Of a DNA stretch of 27,562 nucleotides, positions 8,745 to 17,382 are shown piece by piece; position 1 is the first letter of the stretch; every line of letters begins with the position of its first letter. Under the pieces are notes generated by a model, which ran no database searches, was not told where the DNA came from, and saw only the letters and a program-made list of their open reading frames with translations. The translations under genes were made by a program, and so were the position numbers. The stretch is from an uncultured Chromatiaceae bacterium (GTDB taxonomy: Bacteria; Pseudomonadota; Gammaproteobacteria; Enterobacterales; Alteromonadaceae): contig CAMLRA010000040.1 in the NCBI GenBank assembly GCA_946482325.1, positions 1 through 27,562 of the forward strand, given 5' to 3'.

Positions 8745-8811
8745 GAATGGTGGTTGCTCTGCGCTATAACGCGCATTTATAGTGGATATAGCGATAAATG
8801 ATGAAAGAAAA

Positions 8812-10491
8812 CTACAATTTAGGTTGCAGTGGCCAATATGCAGTGCTGTGCTGTAATAGCATTTGCAACCATTCATTTAAAGAAATCGCAGGTAAATCAA
8901 GAGCATGTCGTGTATTTTTGTAGATTGTTTCGAGCTGCGCTGACATTGTTGCGCTGCCAAAGAAAAAAAGTTCTGTCAGGGTCCAGCCGAACTGAATGAA
9001 AAGCTGGGCGCTGTGCTGTTGACTGTAGTCGGCCTGGATACCCACAGGGCTGCGAAACTGTAAGACGGCGTCCTGCCAGAGCAGGCCAAATCCGTTGGCT
9101 GCCAGCAACTGGGCGATTTGCTGCAAGCAATCGGGTTGTTGCCACAGCAGTTTACGGCATTCAGTGGCCAGTGACTGTGCCGGCCGGGCGTCGCGTTGCA
9201 GCGGTTGATGTCTGAGCTCATCATGCTGTTGCAACTGCAGACTGACACAAGCAGCCAACAGGCGGGTCTGTTGTACAGAGATGTCCAGCCTTTTTGTATG
9301 TTGCGCCAGTAGTGCCAGCGCATGTTGCATGACTTGTTCGAGTTCTTTGAACCATTCCCGCCAGGGTTGTGCGCACAAGGCAGTTTGTTGGGCCAGCCAT
9401 GATTGTCGCAGTAATAACGGCAATTGCTCAGTGCCAATGAGTGCCAGGGCGTGTCGGACATCGCTAATGACACTTTGCTGACGGCTTAGTTGAGACGCAG
9501 CCTCACACAATAACTGGCAAAATGCCTGGTGGCTTTGCAGAAAGCTGACCTGGCGACTGACCGGCCAGTCCGGATTGAGTTGCTGGATCAGCGCCAACGA
9601 CATCGGTTCCGGATCTGCGGTTTCCAGCAGATCTTTGGCCTGACGGATCAGCAGAGTTAACCATGCCGGATCACGGCACACTTTAGGCGGTAACAGCTGC
9701 AGACCTGCGCCTTTCAGTTCGGACGGGGTAGCGCTGAGGCTTTTTAAATTCAGGTCAAACAAATAGCCTTTTAAGTCCGGTTCGGCTTCAGTGATAAACG
9801 CCACCACACCAATACTGTCACTGCAAAAACGCCCAAGTTGATGCAAGGCGGCTCCGCTGTGACTGAGCAGTGTCAGTAACTGTTGATTCAGTGGATTGGC
9901 TTGTCGCCATTGCTGACGAAACAGCGTTTCAAATCCGACTTTGCCAGCGCTGCCAGGGACGACCATAGGGGCGCTGAGCTGGTAAACCAGTACCAGCACT
10001 GCGGCCAGCGGGTTTTGTTGCCAGATTGGTGCCTGCTGGCGCAACCGGCAACAACTGGCAAAGAGTTGCAGCCAGATGGCAGGTAACTGCTGCTGGTAAC
10101 GCCGCACAGTCAGCAGCCATGGATCTTCAAACAATGATGGTTGAGCGAAATCTTTGCTGAACATGTCTGGTGTCAGGCCGCTTAAAGCGGCAAGACTGGC
10201 GCTGAGCAACTGCTCCTGCAATGTCAGAGGCCAGCGACCATGTTGCGCCAGCGTCAGGATCAGCACAGCCTGTTTCATGGCTAAGTTTGCTACAGGCGTG
10301 TGAGCTGCTGAGGAGAGGGCTAACTGGGCTTGCAACAATGCCGGTTGCTGCTGATAGAGCTGACAGAATTTCGGCGCAATTTGTTCACACGCCAGTTGAA
10401 AGCGGCCGGCGCTGAGCAGCGCCGCTGCCTGCGGGTATAAACGTTGTAGGTACTGATACAGACTGTTCAGCTGCTCTACGGCTTGGCTCAT
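8812..10491 (-). CDS. Large soluble protein with a divergent HDOD-like segment
   Basis: A 559-residue Gln- and Leu-rich protein without signal peptide or membrane helix. The start is ATG 10491 (MSQAVEQL), 5 bp after the stop of the upstream DUF3192 gene. A longer frame to 10590 overlaps that gene and is rejected. Around residues 300-400 an all-helical stretch contains DVRHALALIGTEQLPLLL, recalling the HDOD pattern in which a helix precedes a conserved Ala-x-x-x-x-Gly. HDOD proteins are non-catalytic relatives of HD phosphohydrolases found in signalling and regulation. I see no HD metal-binding motif. The assignment rests on this resemblance and is tentative; otherwise it is a hypothetical protein. 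It appears translationally linked to the DUF3192 gene. Confidence 0.6.
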   Translation of the reverse strand: MSQAVEQLNSLYQYLQRLYPQAAALLSAGRFQLACEQIAPKFCQLYQQQPALLQAQLALSSAAHTPVANLAMKQAVLILTLAQHGRWPLTLQEQLLSASLAALSGLTPDMFSKDFAQPSLFEDPWLLTVRRYQQQLPAIWLQLFASCCRLRQQAPIWQQNPLAAVLVLVYQLSAPMVVPGSAGKVGFETLFRQQWRQANPLNQQLLTLLSHSGAALHQLGRFCSDSIGVVAFITEAEPDLKGYLFDLNLKSLSATPSELKGAGLQLLPPKVCRDPAWLTLLIRQAKDLLETADPEPMSLALIQQLNPDWPVSRQVSFLQSHQAFCQLLCEAASQLSRQQSVISDVRHALALIGTEQLPLLLRQSWLAQQTALCAQPWREWFKELEQVMQHALALLAQHTKRLDISVQQTRLLAACVSLQLQQHDELRHQPLQRDARPAQSLATECRKLLWQQPDCLQQIAQLLAANGFGLLWQDAVLQFRSPVGIQADYSQQHSAQLFIQFGWTLTELFFFGSATMSAQLETIYKNTRHALDLPAISLNEWLQMLLQHSTAYWPLQPKL

Positions 10492-10496
10492 ATCGT

Positions 10497-10898
10497 TCAG
10501 GGCCTTGCCGGTTGTGCTTGCCGGAATTGCTGCACTGCGCTGTCGCCAACCGCAATCAGCCTGCGGTTCAGGTAGAGCAGGGCTGTACACTCCGTTTTGG
10601 TGGTGATGCCATCAGAAATATCGCGTTGTGTACGGTAGTAGGCCAGCTGATACAGATCTGAACCGGCCTGATATGCTTCAGTGATATCTGGCCCGCCGAG
10701 TTTTTGCCGAATCTGGTCCTGAGTCATCAGAGTATTCGGTTGCAAGGCATTGATAAACTTGCGGTTGTAAGCCTCTCGATCAGTCCATGCCATCGCATCG
10801 GGATCGTCCTGATAGACATTGAGTGCCAGCCAGGTGGCCAGCGGGTAAGCCGCAATCAATAGCGAAGCGAGTAATGCCCAGCGCAGATATTTTTTCAT
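10497..10898 (-). CDS. DUF3192 family protein, membrane-anchored
   Basis: A 133-residue protein with one N-terminal membrane helix or uncleaved signal (MKKYLRWALLASLLIAAYPL) and a C-terminal DUF3192 domain. The core YRTQRDISDGITTKTECTAL matches YRTHHSHSDGMTSKDECTAL in the lipoprotein at 19172-19543, so the two are paralogues. It lacks a lipobox. The start is ATG 10898, which overlaps the TGA of a 23-codon ORF as ATGA and has only a weak SD of its own. Translational coupling is therefore likely. An in-frame ATG at 10943 has no SD and is rejected. The family's function is unknown. Most of the protein should face the periplasm. Confidence 0.8.
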   Translation of the reverse strand: MKKYLRWALLASLLIAAYPLATWLALNVYQDDPDAMAWTDREAYNRKFINALQPNTLMTQDQIRQKLGGPDITEAYQAGSDLYQLAYYRTQRDISDGITTKTECTALLYLNRRLIAVGDSAVQQFRQAQPARP

Positions 10899-10966
10899 CG
10901 CAGCGCCACCGCGATAGCGCAACCAGCAATCAGGAGCAAACATTTTTCTGGGTTTTCAGCTGTCAT
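10895..10966 (-). CDS. 23-residue leader ORF coupled to the DUF3192 gene
   Basis: ATG 10966 follows the strongest SD in the window, AGGAGGT, at a 6-nt spacing. The 24 codons end in TGA overlapping the ATG of the DUF3192 gene (ATGA). The peptide begins MTAENPEK and continues with a hydrophobic stretch, CLLLIAGCAIAVAL. It could be a true small membrane peptide, a translational coupler that loads ribosomes onto the next gene, or a remnant. The tetrapeptide IAGC also fits a lipobox and recalls LSGCVVAV in the paralogous lipoprotein, so a decayed lipoprotein signal is a further possibility. Not recognised as a named family. Confidence 0.55.
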   Translation of the reverse strand: MTAENPEKCLLLIAGCAIAVALR

Positions 10967-10972
10967 GTGTAG

Positions 10973-10979
10973 ACCTCCT
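10973..10979 (-). promoter_or_regulatory. Consensus SD of the 23-codon ORF
   Basis: AGGAGGT on the minus strand, 6 nt before ATG 10966. It is the only good SD ahead of the DUF3192 gene. Confidence 0.8.
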
Positions 10980-11085
10980 ATACAAAAAATCTGCCAAGTT
11001 GGCTGGATGCAGGTCAGTATTGCGGAAAAACAAAACCTGGCTGACATATCAGATCCGGCAACCGACAATATACTGTGTCAACACG

Positions 11086-11111
11086 GCTCCGGCGTCTGAA
11101 CGCGCCGGAGC
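11086..11111 (-). other. Strong hairpin downstream of ppnN
   Basis: GCTCCGGCG/CGCCGGAGC is a perfect 9-bp stem with an 8-nt loop, 27 bases past the ppnN stop. It has no T-run on the minus strand, so termination may need a factor or be incomplete. On the minus strand a TTGACA follows the hairpin, but I find no -10 at proper spacing. Confidence 0.5.
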
Positions 11112-11137
11112 GGGAGCTTGAAACGATGGGTTTCGGT

Positions 11138-12496
11138 TTAGCGGCTAATTTGGTAGCAAGGAATATATTTACTGCCGGGCAGTTTCATCCGGCCCTGTGC
11201 AACAAATGCTTCCAGCAGGTTGTCCATCAGTTCCATCAGTCCTGGCTCACCGGACAAGATAAAAGGCCCGTGCTTATTAATAGCTCTGATGCCTTCATCT
11301 TTGACGTTACCGGCGACGATGCCGGAAAATGCCCGCCGTAGATTCGCTGCCAGTCGGGCTTTGTCCTGCTCAAGATGCAGATTCAGGCCCGCCATATTTT
11401 GGTGGGTTGGCGCAAACGGATGTTGGAAGTCATCATCAATTTGCAGTGTCCAGTTAAAATGATAGGCATCGCCGACAGACTTACGGTATTGGCGAACATT
11501 TTGGCAGCCTTGTTTCAGTTTCTGCGCAACCGCCACCGGATCGTCAATGATCACTTCGAATAAATCCAAAGCGGCTTTGCCCAGAGTTTTTTCGATAAAA
11601 CTCTGTAATTCAGTGAAATAAGCCGCGCTCTGTTTCGGACCTGTCAGGATCACCGGTAAAACCTGCTGGCGGTTTTGTTCGTGAAGCATAATGCCAAGTA
11701 AATACAGCAGCTCTTCGGCGGTGCCTGCGCCCCCCGGGAAAATAATAATACCGTGGGCGGAGCGGATAAAAGCTTCCAGGCGTTTTTCAATGTCCGGCAG
11801 GATCACCAGTTCATTCACAATTGGGTTTGGTGGTTCAGCGGCAATAATACTGGGCTCGGTTAGTCCCAGATAACGGCCTGTACTGATGCGTTGTTTGGCG
11901 TGACCAATAGTGGCGCCTTTCATCGGGCCTTTCATCGCACCGGGACCACAGCCAGTGCAAATATCCAGCCCGCGCAGGCCCAGCTGATAACCAACCTCTT
12001 TGGTGTATTTGTATTCCGTTTCGTTGATGGAGTGACCACCCCAACATACGATCATATTCGGGGTCGCGCCTGGTGCTATGACCTGAGCATTTCGCAGAAT
12101 ATCAAACACGGTATGGGTGATGTGTTCGCTGTTACGCAGATCCAGCCGTTTTTCGTCGGCACCCAAGCGGGTGTGATAAAACAGGATGTCGCGCAGCACC
12201 GCAAACAAATGCTCGTGGATACCTTTAATCAATTCACCATCAACGAAGGCGCCGGCCGGCGGGTTAAACAATTCAATTTTGATACCGCGTTCTCTGGCAA
12301 CTAAATTGACTGCGAAGTCCTTAAACTGATCATAGATCTCGGCAGAACTGTCGGTGTGACTGCCTACATTCAATACAGCGAGACAACAGTTGCGGAATAA
12401 TTTAAAAGTTTCACTGTGTGCATGTTGCTTCAGCTGATCAACTTCCAGCTGTGACAACAAATCCATCGCACCTAACGGGTTTAACTGTACATGCAT
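11138..12496 (-). CDS. ppnN: Pyrimidine/purine nucleotide 5'-monophosphate nucleosidase
   Basis: A 452-residue protein nearly colinear with E. coli PpnN (YgdH). It has the N-terminal domain ([15 protein letters not shown]), the central LOG/lysine-decarboxylase-like nucleotide fold with [16 protein letters not shown], and [14 protein letters not shown] (from residue 253). It ends in a C-terminal domain closing with [12 protein letters not shown]. PpnN cleaves nucleoside monophosphates to base and ribose 5-phosphate; in E. coli it is controlled by (p)ppGpp and supports nucleotide balance. The start is ATG 12496, with AAGGAG 6 nt upstream; a longer frame to 12529 is not family-like. It lies 40 bp downstream of the diguanylate cyclase gene, with no terminator between, so co-transcription is possible. 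Confidence 0.95.
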   Translation of the reverse strand: MHVQLNPLGAMDLLSQLEVDQLKQHAHSETFKLFRNCCLAVLNVGSHTDSSAEIYDQFKDFAVNLVARERGIKIELFNPPAGAFVDGELIKGIHEHLFAVLRDILFYHTRLGADEKRLDLRNSEHITHTVFDILRNAQVIAPGATPNMIVCWGGHSINETEYKYTKEVGYQLGLRGLDICTGCGPGAMKGPMKGATIGHAKQRISTGRYLGLTEPSIIAAEPPNPIVNELVILPDIEKRLEAFIRSAHGIIIFPGGAGTAEELLYLLGIMLHEQNRQQVLPVILTGPKQSAAYFTELQSFIEKTLGKAALDLFEVIIDDPVAVAQKLKQGCQNVRQYRKSVGDAYHFNWTLQIDDDFQHPFAPTHQNMAGLNLHLEQDKARLAANLRRAFSGIVAGNVKDEGIRAINKHGPFILSGEPGLMELMDNLLEAFVAQGRMKLPGSKYIPCYQISR

Positions 12497-12536
12497 CTTG
12501 CTCTCCTTAGACGGCACGGGGACCTGCATGGCGGGC

Positions 12537-14087
12537 TCAGGGTTTCAGCACGACCTGATCACGACCCTGACGTTTGGCGTCGTATAGCGCTTCATCGGCA
12601 CGGTCAAATGCCGCTCGCCCTTCATCAGCCGCTTTGAGTTGGGTGGCCCCGAATGATATTGAGATAACAACATTGGTATCTTTGAACTTAAACGGGATAC
12701 GTTTAATTTTCTCCCGTAAAATATTCAGTGGGGTTTCCAGTTGCTCCAGTGGGGTCTCCGGAAACAATAAAATGAATTCTTCGCCACCATAGCGGGCAAT
12801 AAAATCAGCTTCGCGCATGCTTTGCTTCAGCGCTTTTGCAATGACTTTCAGCGTCTTGTCGCCTGCGCTATGGCCATAGGTGTCATTAATCGTTTTAAAG
12901 TGATCGACGTCTGCCAGCACAATTGACAGCGGGGTGTTGTAACGCCGGCTGCGTTTGAGCTCCAGTTCGTAGCGCTCATCAAAGGCCGCGCGATTGGGTA
13001 ACTCGGTTAATGCATCCTGCAGGCTACGGAACTTTTGTTCTGCCAGGCGTTTTTTGAACTGCCGCGCTTCATCTTCCAGCTCTTTTAAGCGGCTATCCAT
13101 TTCTTTCACAGAGACCAGCAGGATTTCCCGTTCTTGTCGTTCCAGATTTTCTTTATCTTTTAAAGAGTTGCTTAGCGTATTTAACTTGTCCGTGACCAGT
13201 AACTGCAACTGCTCCAGCGAAGTGGCTGATTGTGTGTCATGGCTCAACATGCTGATTTGCTGCTCAATCTGTTGATTAAGCTGCGCCATCTTTTCGCGGA
13301 TGTTATTGGTCGATTTCAGTGACGACACCAGCGAATTCTGCACGCTATTCAGTGCGTCGTTGAGTTTCAGCAGGAAATGCTGTGCCGACTGTCGCTCTTC
13401 ATTAATGCTGGAAATGATTATTTCGATGGTTCGCAGGCAGGCTTCCAGTAGTTTTTCGATACTGAGGTCGCCAAGTAAGCTAATCCGGATTGCATTAATG
13501 GCGTTGGCATATGAGCCTTCAAACGCCAGCTCACTGAGCAGATTGGTAAGTTCGACCGAGATCTGCCGGCAAATGCCTTCGTAACGTGTACTGTCGCTGA
13601 TCTCCTGTAAATCCAGGCTTTGTTTGGCATTTAATGCCAGCTGATACAGTTCGGTCAGAGCTGTCAGGTGCGGGATATAAGCATGGATAGTCGGTGCAGG
13701 TTCTTCGACCCGAGATAATAAATCCCGCAAATCACGTCTGAGCTGATTAGGCAAACCCCGCTGTTTTTGCAGCAGTTTTCCGGCTTCACTGATGGTGAGT
13801 TGTGCTTTGCGGACTTCTTGTTGTTGCCGGCTTTCCAGCGTTTTCAGGTGTTCTGTCGTCGCATCGAGTTGTGGCAGCAGTTTTTCCAGATCTGTGCCAT
13901 TTCCGAGTTGTTGCCGCAAACGTGCGAGGCGGTTGTCCAGTTCAACATCGATGCCTTTGCACACCAGTGACAATCTGGCGACAAACTGCGTCAAGATAAC
14001 AAATTGACTTTCGTAGGTGTCTTCCAGCTGCTTGCGGGCTTTCACTGCAGTGGCCAGTTGTTGTTTCAGAGATTGTTCGGAATCCAC
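12537..14087 (-). CDS. Diguanylate cyclase with a long helical N-terminal region
   Basis: A 516-residue protein. Residues 1 to ~350 are predicted mainly helical or coiled coil, with no membrane segment or recognised sensor fold. The C-terminal GGDEF domain has the active-site variant GGEEF (434-438) and an RxxD inhibitory site (READ, 425-428) exactly five residues upstream. It should therefore make cyclic di-GMP and be subject to product inhibition. The domain also shows [10 protein letters not shown] and the [19 protein letters not shown] loop. The start is GTG 14087: an in-frame TGA lies two codons upstream and no ATG is near. The SD is weak, suggesting low expression. Coiled coils probably drive the dimerisation needed for catalysis. 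No EAL domain is present. Confidence 0.92.
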   Translation of the reverse strand: MDSEQSLKQQLATAVKARKQLEDTYESQFVILTQFVARLSLVCKGIDVELDNRLARLRQQLGNGTDLEKLLPQLDATTEHLKTLESRQQQEVRKAQLTISEAGKLLQKQRGLPNQLRRDLRDLLSRVEEPAPTIHAYIPHLTALTELYQLALNAKQSLDLQEISDSTRYEGICRQISVELTNLLSELAFEGSYANAINAIRISLLGDLSIEKLLEACLRTIEIIISSINEERQSAQHFLLKLNDALNSVQNSLVSSLKSTNNIREKMAQLNQQIEQQISMLSHDTQSATSLEQLQLLVTDKLNTLSNSLKDKENLERQEREILLVSVKEMDSRLKELEDEARQFKKRLAEQKFRSLQDALTELPNRAAFDERYELELKRSRRYNTPLSIVLADVDHFKTINDTYGHSAGDKTLKVIAKALKQSMREADFIARYGGEEFILLFPETPLEQLETPLNILREKIKRIPFKFKDTNVVISISFGATQLKAADEGRAAFDRADEALYDAKRQGRDQVVLKP

Positions 14088-14264
14088 GACTCAGATGTTC
14101 CCGTCAGTATCGGCAAAGAAGGCTGGGCTAAGTATATCGCTTATGCGCAAAAAGCACAGTCAAAAATAAGCAGGTTCAGGGCTGGTTTGACCCTCGGTTT
14201 TTATCGCAGATTCAATATGTTGTTTATACCAGCCAGAGTGGCGTTATGTTTTGCCTTGAATATA

Positions 14265-14277
14265 TTTCGAAACGAAA
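14265..14277. promoter_or_regulatory. Palindrome TTTCG-AAA-CGAAA
   Basis: A perfect 5-bp dyad with a 3-nt centre, about 180 bases upstream of the diguanylate cyclase start. It is similar to the palindrome at 14503-14515. A possible operator; the regulator is unknown. Confidence 0.4.
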
Positions 14278-14290
14278 CTTACAGTAGTAA

Positions 14291-14333
14291 AAATAAATAA
14301 AGCCGGGACTCTGCAGTCACCGGCTTTATTTAT
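14291..14333 (-). terminator. Terminator after the 20-codon ORF
   Basis: A perfect 14-bp stem (14293-14306 with 14320-14333, core AAAGCCGG/CCGGCTTT), whose loop forms a further GACT/AGTC pairing. On the minus strand it runs into a T-rich tract ending in TTTTT. It begins 26 bases after the small ORF's stop. On the plus strand it is a weaker terminator. Confidence 0.8.
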
Positions 14334-14358
14334 CTCGGCTGTTCTATGACAACACGAA

Positions 14359-14421
14359 TTATTTTTTTGTCAGATAGTAGGGTAACCAGGTTTGCTCTTC
14401 AGCAGCGGTAAGCATGTTCAT
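14359..14421 (-). CDS. 20-residue small ORF with own SD and terminator
   Basis: ATG 14421 follows AGGA at an 8-nt spacing and opens 20 codons ending in TAA. The peptide starts MNMLTAAEEQ and ends LPYYLTKK; it is hydrophilic, slightly amphipathic and not signal-like. A strong terminator follows. A candidate promoter (14492-14520) lies 70-100 bases upstream, giving a compact unit of ~190 nt. It could encode a micropeptide, or be a small RNA whose ORF is incidental. I do not recognise the peptide. Conservation across relatives would decide. Confidence 0.45.
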   Translation of the reverse strand: MNMLTAAEEQTWLPYYLTKK

Positions 14422-14491
14422 AACAACTTTCCTGTATCAGCATTAAGTCAAGCATTCGGTTGGGTTGATGTGTCTGGCACCAACGGATTTC

Positions 14492-14520
14492 ATTTAATCA
14501 TATTTCGATTCGAAAGTAAA
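14492..14520 (-). promoter_or_regulatory. Candidate promoter of the 20-codon ORF
   Basis: Minus strand: TTTACT (-35), a 17-bp spacer and TTAAAT (-10). The palindrome TTTCGA-T-TCGAAA fills most of the spacer. By eye only. Confidence 0.35.
14503..14515. promoter_or_regulatory. Palindrome TTTCGA-T-TCGAAA
   Basis: A perfect 6-bp dyad around a single base, within the spacer of the candidate leftward promoter and ~130 bases upstream of the M61 gene. It shares TTTCG/CGAAA arms with the palindrome at 14265-14277, so one regulator might bind both. Confidence 0.45.
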
Positions 14521-14643
14521 AGTTATTTTGTACTATTACATATTGGGTTACATAAATTTGGCAGCGAAATTTGCCACCTTCGACGCAAAGGGCTGGTTTC
14601 ACGCTGTTTTATTGCTTAGGCTGGACGAAAAAACGGAGTATCT

Positions 14644-16407
14644 ATGCGCTATTTTGCTTTATTCGTACTGTTATGCCCTTTGTTCGCCGGTGCTGCTGTT
14701 GATTATCAGATCAGCATTACTGAACCCGATCAACATCTTGCCGATGTCACCATCCGGCTGCCCGTAACACAGGCAGGCCCTTTTGATCTGAAACTACCAG
14801 CCTGGCGCAGTGGCAAATATCAAATTCTTGATTTAGCTAATGGCGTGCGCCGTTTTGAGGCGCGTTTAGTGGATGGCGCTCAGCTGCAGGTTGAAAAAAC
14901 TGAAAAAAGTACCTGGCAGCTACAGGTACCCACAGCCGGAACTGTCGAAGTGCGCTATCAGGTTTACGCCAACGAACTCAATCAACGCACCCGGCATATT
15001 GATGACACGCATGCGTACATCAATGCATCGGCTTATCTGATGTACCACGAAGCGCAGCGCAAAGAGCCGGTAACTATCAATTTGCAGGTGCCTGCAAACT
15101 GGCGTAGCACTTCAGGTATGACAAGGACTGGCGCACACAGTTTTAAAGCGGCGGATTATGATGTGTTAGCCGATTCGCCGATTGAAACCGGCATCCATCA
15201 GAGTTTCAGTTTTAAAGCCGATGGTCGTGACTATGAAGTAGTGTTCTGGGGGCAGGGCAATTTCGACACGGCGCAAACCGTCAAAGATCTGCAAAAAATT
15301 GTCATGCAGGCCAGCAGCATCTGGCAGGGTTATCCGTACCAGAATTACCTGTTTATCGTGCATGCTGCGACAGGCGCGCGCGGAGCCACTGAACATCTGA
15401 ACTCGACGGTGATCCAACGTGATCGTTTCAGTTTCCGCAAACGTGAACATTACCTGGAGTTCCTGTCGACGGCGGCGCATGAGCTGGTCCACACCTGGAA
15501 TGTGAAAGCCTACCGGCCGGCAGAGTTAGTGCCGTACGACTATCTGCAGCCGAACTACAGCAAATTGCTGTGGATCTCCGAAGGCTCCACCAGCTATTTC
15601 CAGAATCAGTTGTTGTTGCGTGCCGGCCTGATGACGCCTGAAGAGTTTTATACCGACCTCGCCAAGCGGTTAAAGCGCTTTGCCCGCACACCAGGACGTG
15701 AAATTCAATCTGTGGCGCAAAGCAGTTTTGATAACTGGATTAGTCTGGGTGGTGATCATGCCGATAATTTTAGTGTCAACATCTACAGCGAAGGCTATCT
15801 GGTTAGCTGGATGCTGGACAATTTCCTGTTAAGCAACAGCGGGTTAAAGGCCAATTACCGCACTTTACACAATGAGTTGTACCAGCGTTTTGGTAAAACG
15901 ACTGCTTTTACCGCTGCTGATGTGCAGCAGATTGCGCTGGATTTAACCGGAAAACCGCTGCAAGAGTTCTGGGCCGCGCAGGTAGAAAGCCCGCTGGAAC
16001 TTGACGCGGAAGCACTGCTGAATGCCGCAGGTCTGCAGCTGGTCAAACCTAAAGCTAGCGAGCCGTTCACTGGCCTGACCGTGCAGGCGCAGAAAGATCT
16101 GGCTGAAGTCATGAAGGTGGAACGCGGCTCACCGGCCTGGCAGGCTGATTTGTCAGTCGGCGATCAGATCATTGCAGTCAACGGTTTACAGCTGCAAACA
16201 GAACTGGCGGAACGGTTAAAAGATTTCCCGGCAGGCAACGCGGTGACGCTGACTTTGTTTCGCGATGGCCGGTTGCTGGAACGCCAGTTGACGCCGCAGA
16301 CTCAGCCGGCAGGTAACTGGCAAATCATGCCGGTGGCCAAACCGAGTCGCCAGCAAAAGGCGTATTATCAGGCGTGGCTCGGCATGGATTTACCCACGGC
16401 GAAATAG
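14644..16407 (+). CDS. M61 family metallopeptidase (glycyl aminopeptidase-like) with PDZ domain
   Basis: A 587-residue exported protein with a signal peptide (hydrophobic 3-17, likely cut near AGA-17). An N-terminal beta-rich domain leads to a gluzincin catalytic domain with HELVH (His279, Glu280, His283) and the third zinc ligand Glu313 in WISEGSTSYF. A PDZ domain follows at about 475-555 (VERGSPAWQADLSVGDQIIAV is part of it). M61 enzymes are zinc aminopeptidases that release N-terminal glycine and some other residues. The periplasm is the likely site, with the PDZ domain binding substrates. ATG with GGAG 5 nt upstream. It converges on queF across a shared terminator. The precise substrate is unknown. 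Confidence 0.92.
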   Translation: MRYFALFVLLCPLFAGAAVDYQISITEPDQHLADVTIRLPVTQAGPFDLKLPAWRSGKYQILDLANGVRRFEARLVDGAQLQVEKTEKSTWQLQVPTAGTVEVRYQVYANELNQRTRHIDDTHAYINASAYLMYHEAQRKEPVTINLQVPANWRSTSGMTRTGAHSFKAADYDVLADSPIETGIHQSFSFKADGRDYEVVFWGQGNFDTAQTVKDLQKIVMQASSIWQGYPYQNYLFIVHAATGARGATEHLNSTVIQRDRFSFRKREHYLEFLSTAAHELVHTWNVKAYRPAELVPYDYLQPNYSKLLWISEGSTSYFQNQLLLRAGLMTPEEFYTDLAKRLKRFARTPGREIQSVAQSSFDNWISLGGDHADNFSVNIYSEGYLVSWMLDNFLLSNSGLKANYRTLHNELYQRFGKTTAFTAADVQQIALDLTGKPLQEFWAAQVESPLELDAEALLNAAGLQLVKPKASEPFTGLTVQAQKDLAEVMKVERGSPAWQADLSVGDQIIAVNGLQLQTELAERLKDFPAGNAVTLTLFRDGRLLERQLTPQTQPAGNWQIMPVAKPSRQQKAYYQAWLGMDLPTAK

Positions 16408-16422
16408 TCGCAAGGACAACTG

Positions 16423-16447
16423 AAAAAGCCCGCGCTGCGGGCTTTTT
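16423..16447. terminator. Bidirectional terminator between the M61 gene and queF
   Basis: AAAAAGCCCGC-GCT-GCGGGCTTTTT is an 11-bp stem with A/T-rich ends serving both strands. It sits between the two convergent stop codons. Confidence 0.9.
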
Positions 16448-16467
16448 GCGTTAAAGCGTTCCGATTG

Positions 16468-17313
16468 TTATTGCCGGGTCAGGCGAATATTCGGCGGTGT
16501 GTAGGAGACGCTGCTGCGTAGTGGATTAATATCGAGGCCACCGCGGCGTGTATAACAGGCATAAACCGCCAGAAATTCAGGCGCGGCCAGACGCCAGATA
16601 TCGGTATAAATGCGCTCAACACATTGTTCATGAAATTCATTATGCTGGCGGAAACTAATCAGGTATCTGAGCAAACTTTCATGACAAAGTGCCGGGCCTT
16701 TGTAGTGGATAAACACACTGGCCCAGTCCGGTTGTGAGGTGATCAGACAATTTGATTTCAACAGATGTGAATGTAATTTTTCTTCCACACTACTGCCGGA
16801 CTCGGCCAGCCGCAACAATGCACCGTCATATTGATAGTGGTCGATTTCGATATCCAGCTCGTCGAGACAACGTCCCGGGATCCAGGTCGGCTGAAACGCC
16901 ACCAATTCGTTGACATGGTGAATGGTCACTACCACAGGCTTACCGGCGCAGGCGGATAAATCCTGCTGCATGGTCTGATAGACCTGGCTGATATCCCGAA
17001 AGCGGGTTTGGTTAAAACTGTTTAAGTACAGTTTAAAAGATTTAGACTCAATCAAATTTGCAGAGTCATAAGGTACAGTCACCGTCAGCAAAGCCACCAT
17101 GGGTTTGCCTTTGCTGTTGAGCCAGGACAATTCATAACCGTGCCAGATATCGTGGCCGACAAAGGGCAGTGCAGTATCGGCTGGCAGGCCTATCGCATCC
17201 CGCGCCAGCTGGCGTGGTACCGGCTGTAACAAGCCGGCATCATATTGATCGGCATAAGCCGTCACTTTGCCAAGGCTCAGATGGGCCAGGGCCGCTTCAG
17301 TTTGTTTTGTCAT
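16468..17313 (-). CDS. queF: NADPH-dependent 7-cyano-7-deazaguanine reductase QueF
   Basis: A 281-residue long-form (E. coli-type) QueF. It reduces preQ0 to preQ1 with NADPH, the last free-nucleobase step of queuosine tRNA modification. The catalytic Cys189 ([12 protein letters not shown]), Asp196, the substrate-binding Glu89 in [11 protein letters not shown] and His228 (NEFHEQC) fall at almost the same numbers as in E. coli (190, 197, 89, 229). The start is ATG 17313 with GGGA upstream; a longer frame to 17367 adds a non-family extension. It is divergent from syd with only 69 bp between starts. Other queuosine genes are not in the window. Confidence 0.96.
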   Translation of the reverse strand: MTKQTEAALAHLSLGKVTAYADQYDAGLLQPVPRQLARDAIGLPADTALPFVGHDIWHGYELSWLNSKGKPMVALLTVTVPYDSANLIESKSFKLYLNSFNQTRFRDISQVYQTMQQDLSACAGKPVVVTIHHVNELVAFQPTWIPGRCLDELDIEIDHYQYDGALLRLAESGSSVEEKLHSHLLKSNCLITSQPDWASVFIHYKGPALCHESLLRYLISFRQHNEFHEQCVERIYTDIWRLAAPEFLAVYACYTRRGGLDINPLRSSVSYTPPNIRLTRQ

Positions 17314-17382
17314 GACAGTCCCGAAAAGCATAAAATAAAGAGAGGGCAACTCTGCCCAGTTTACCACAGGAAGCGTATACCG

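Larger units (their letters stand above)
14088..14643. other. 556-bp intergenic region between divergent genes
   Basis: It separates the diguanylate cyclase gene (leftward) from the M61 peptidase gene (rightward). It contains a 20-codon leftward ORF with its own SD and terminator, and two TTTCG...CGAAA palindromes (14265-14277, 14503-14515). The stretch 14088-14260 holds nothing I can identify beyond presumed promoter DNA for the cyclase gene. Confidence 0.6.

Noticed and set aside
8976..9473. 165-codon open frame on the same strand, other frame, within the HDOD-like gene
   Set aside because: A shadow frame in a GC-rich gene; its composition is erratic and it lacks an SD.
14004..14300. 98-codon rightward open frame in the intergenic region
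   Set aside because: It begins antisense within the diguanylate cyclase gene, has no SD and no family resemblance, and runs into the terminator stem.
16484..16493. CGAATATTCG palindrome resembling the arms of the BI-1/nhaR repeat
   Set aside because: It lies inside the queF coding sequence, with reversed arm order and no spacer, so it is not the same site.
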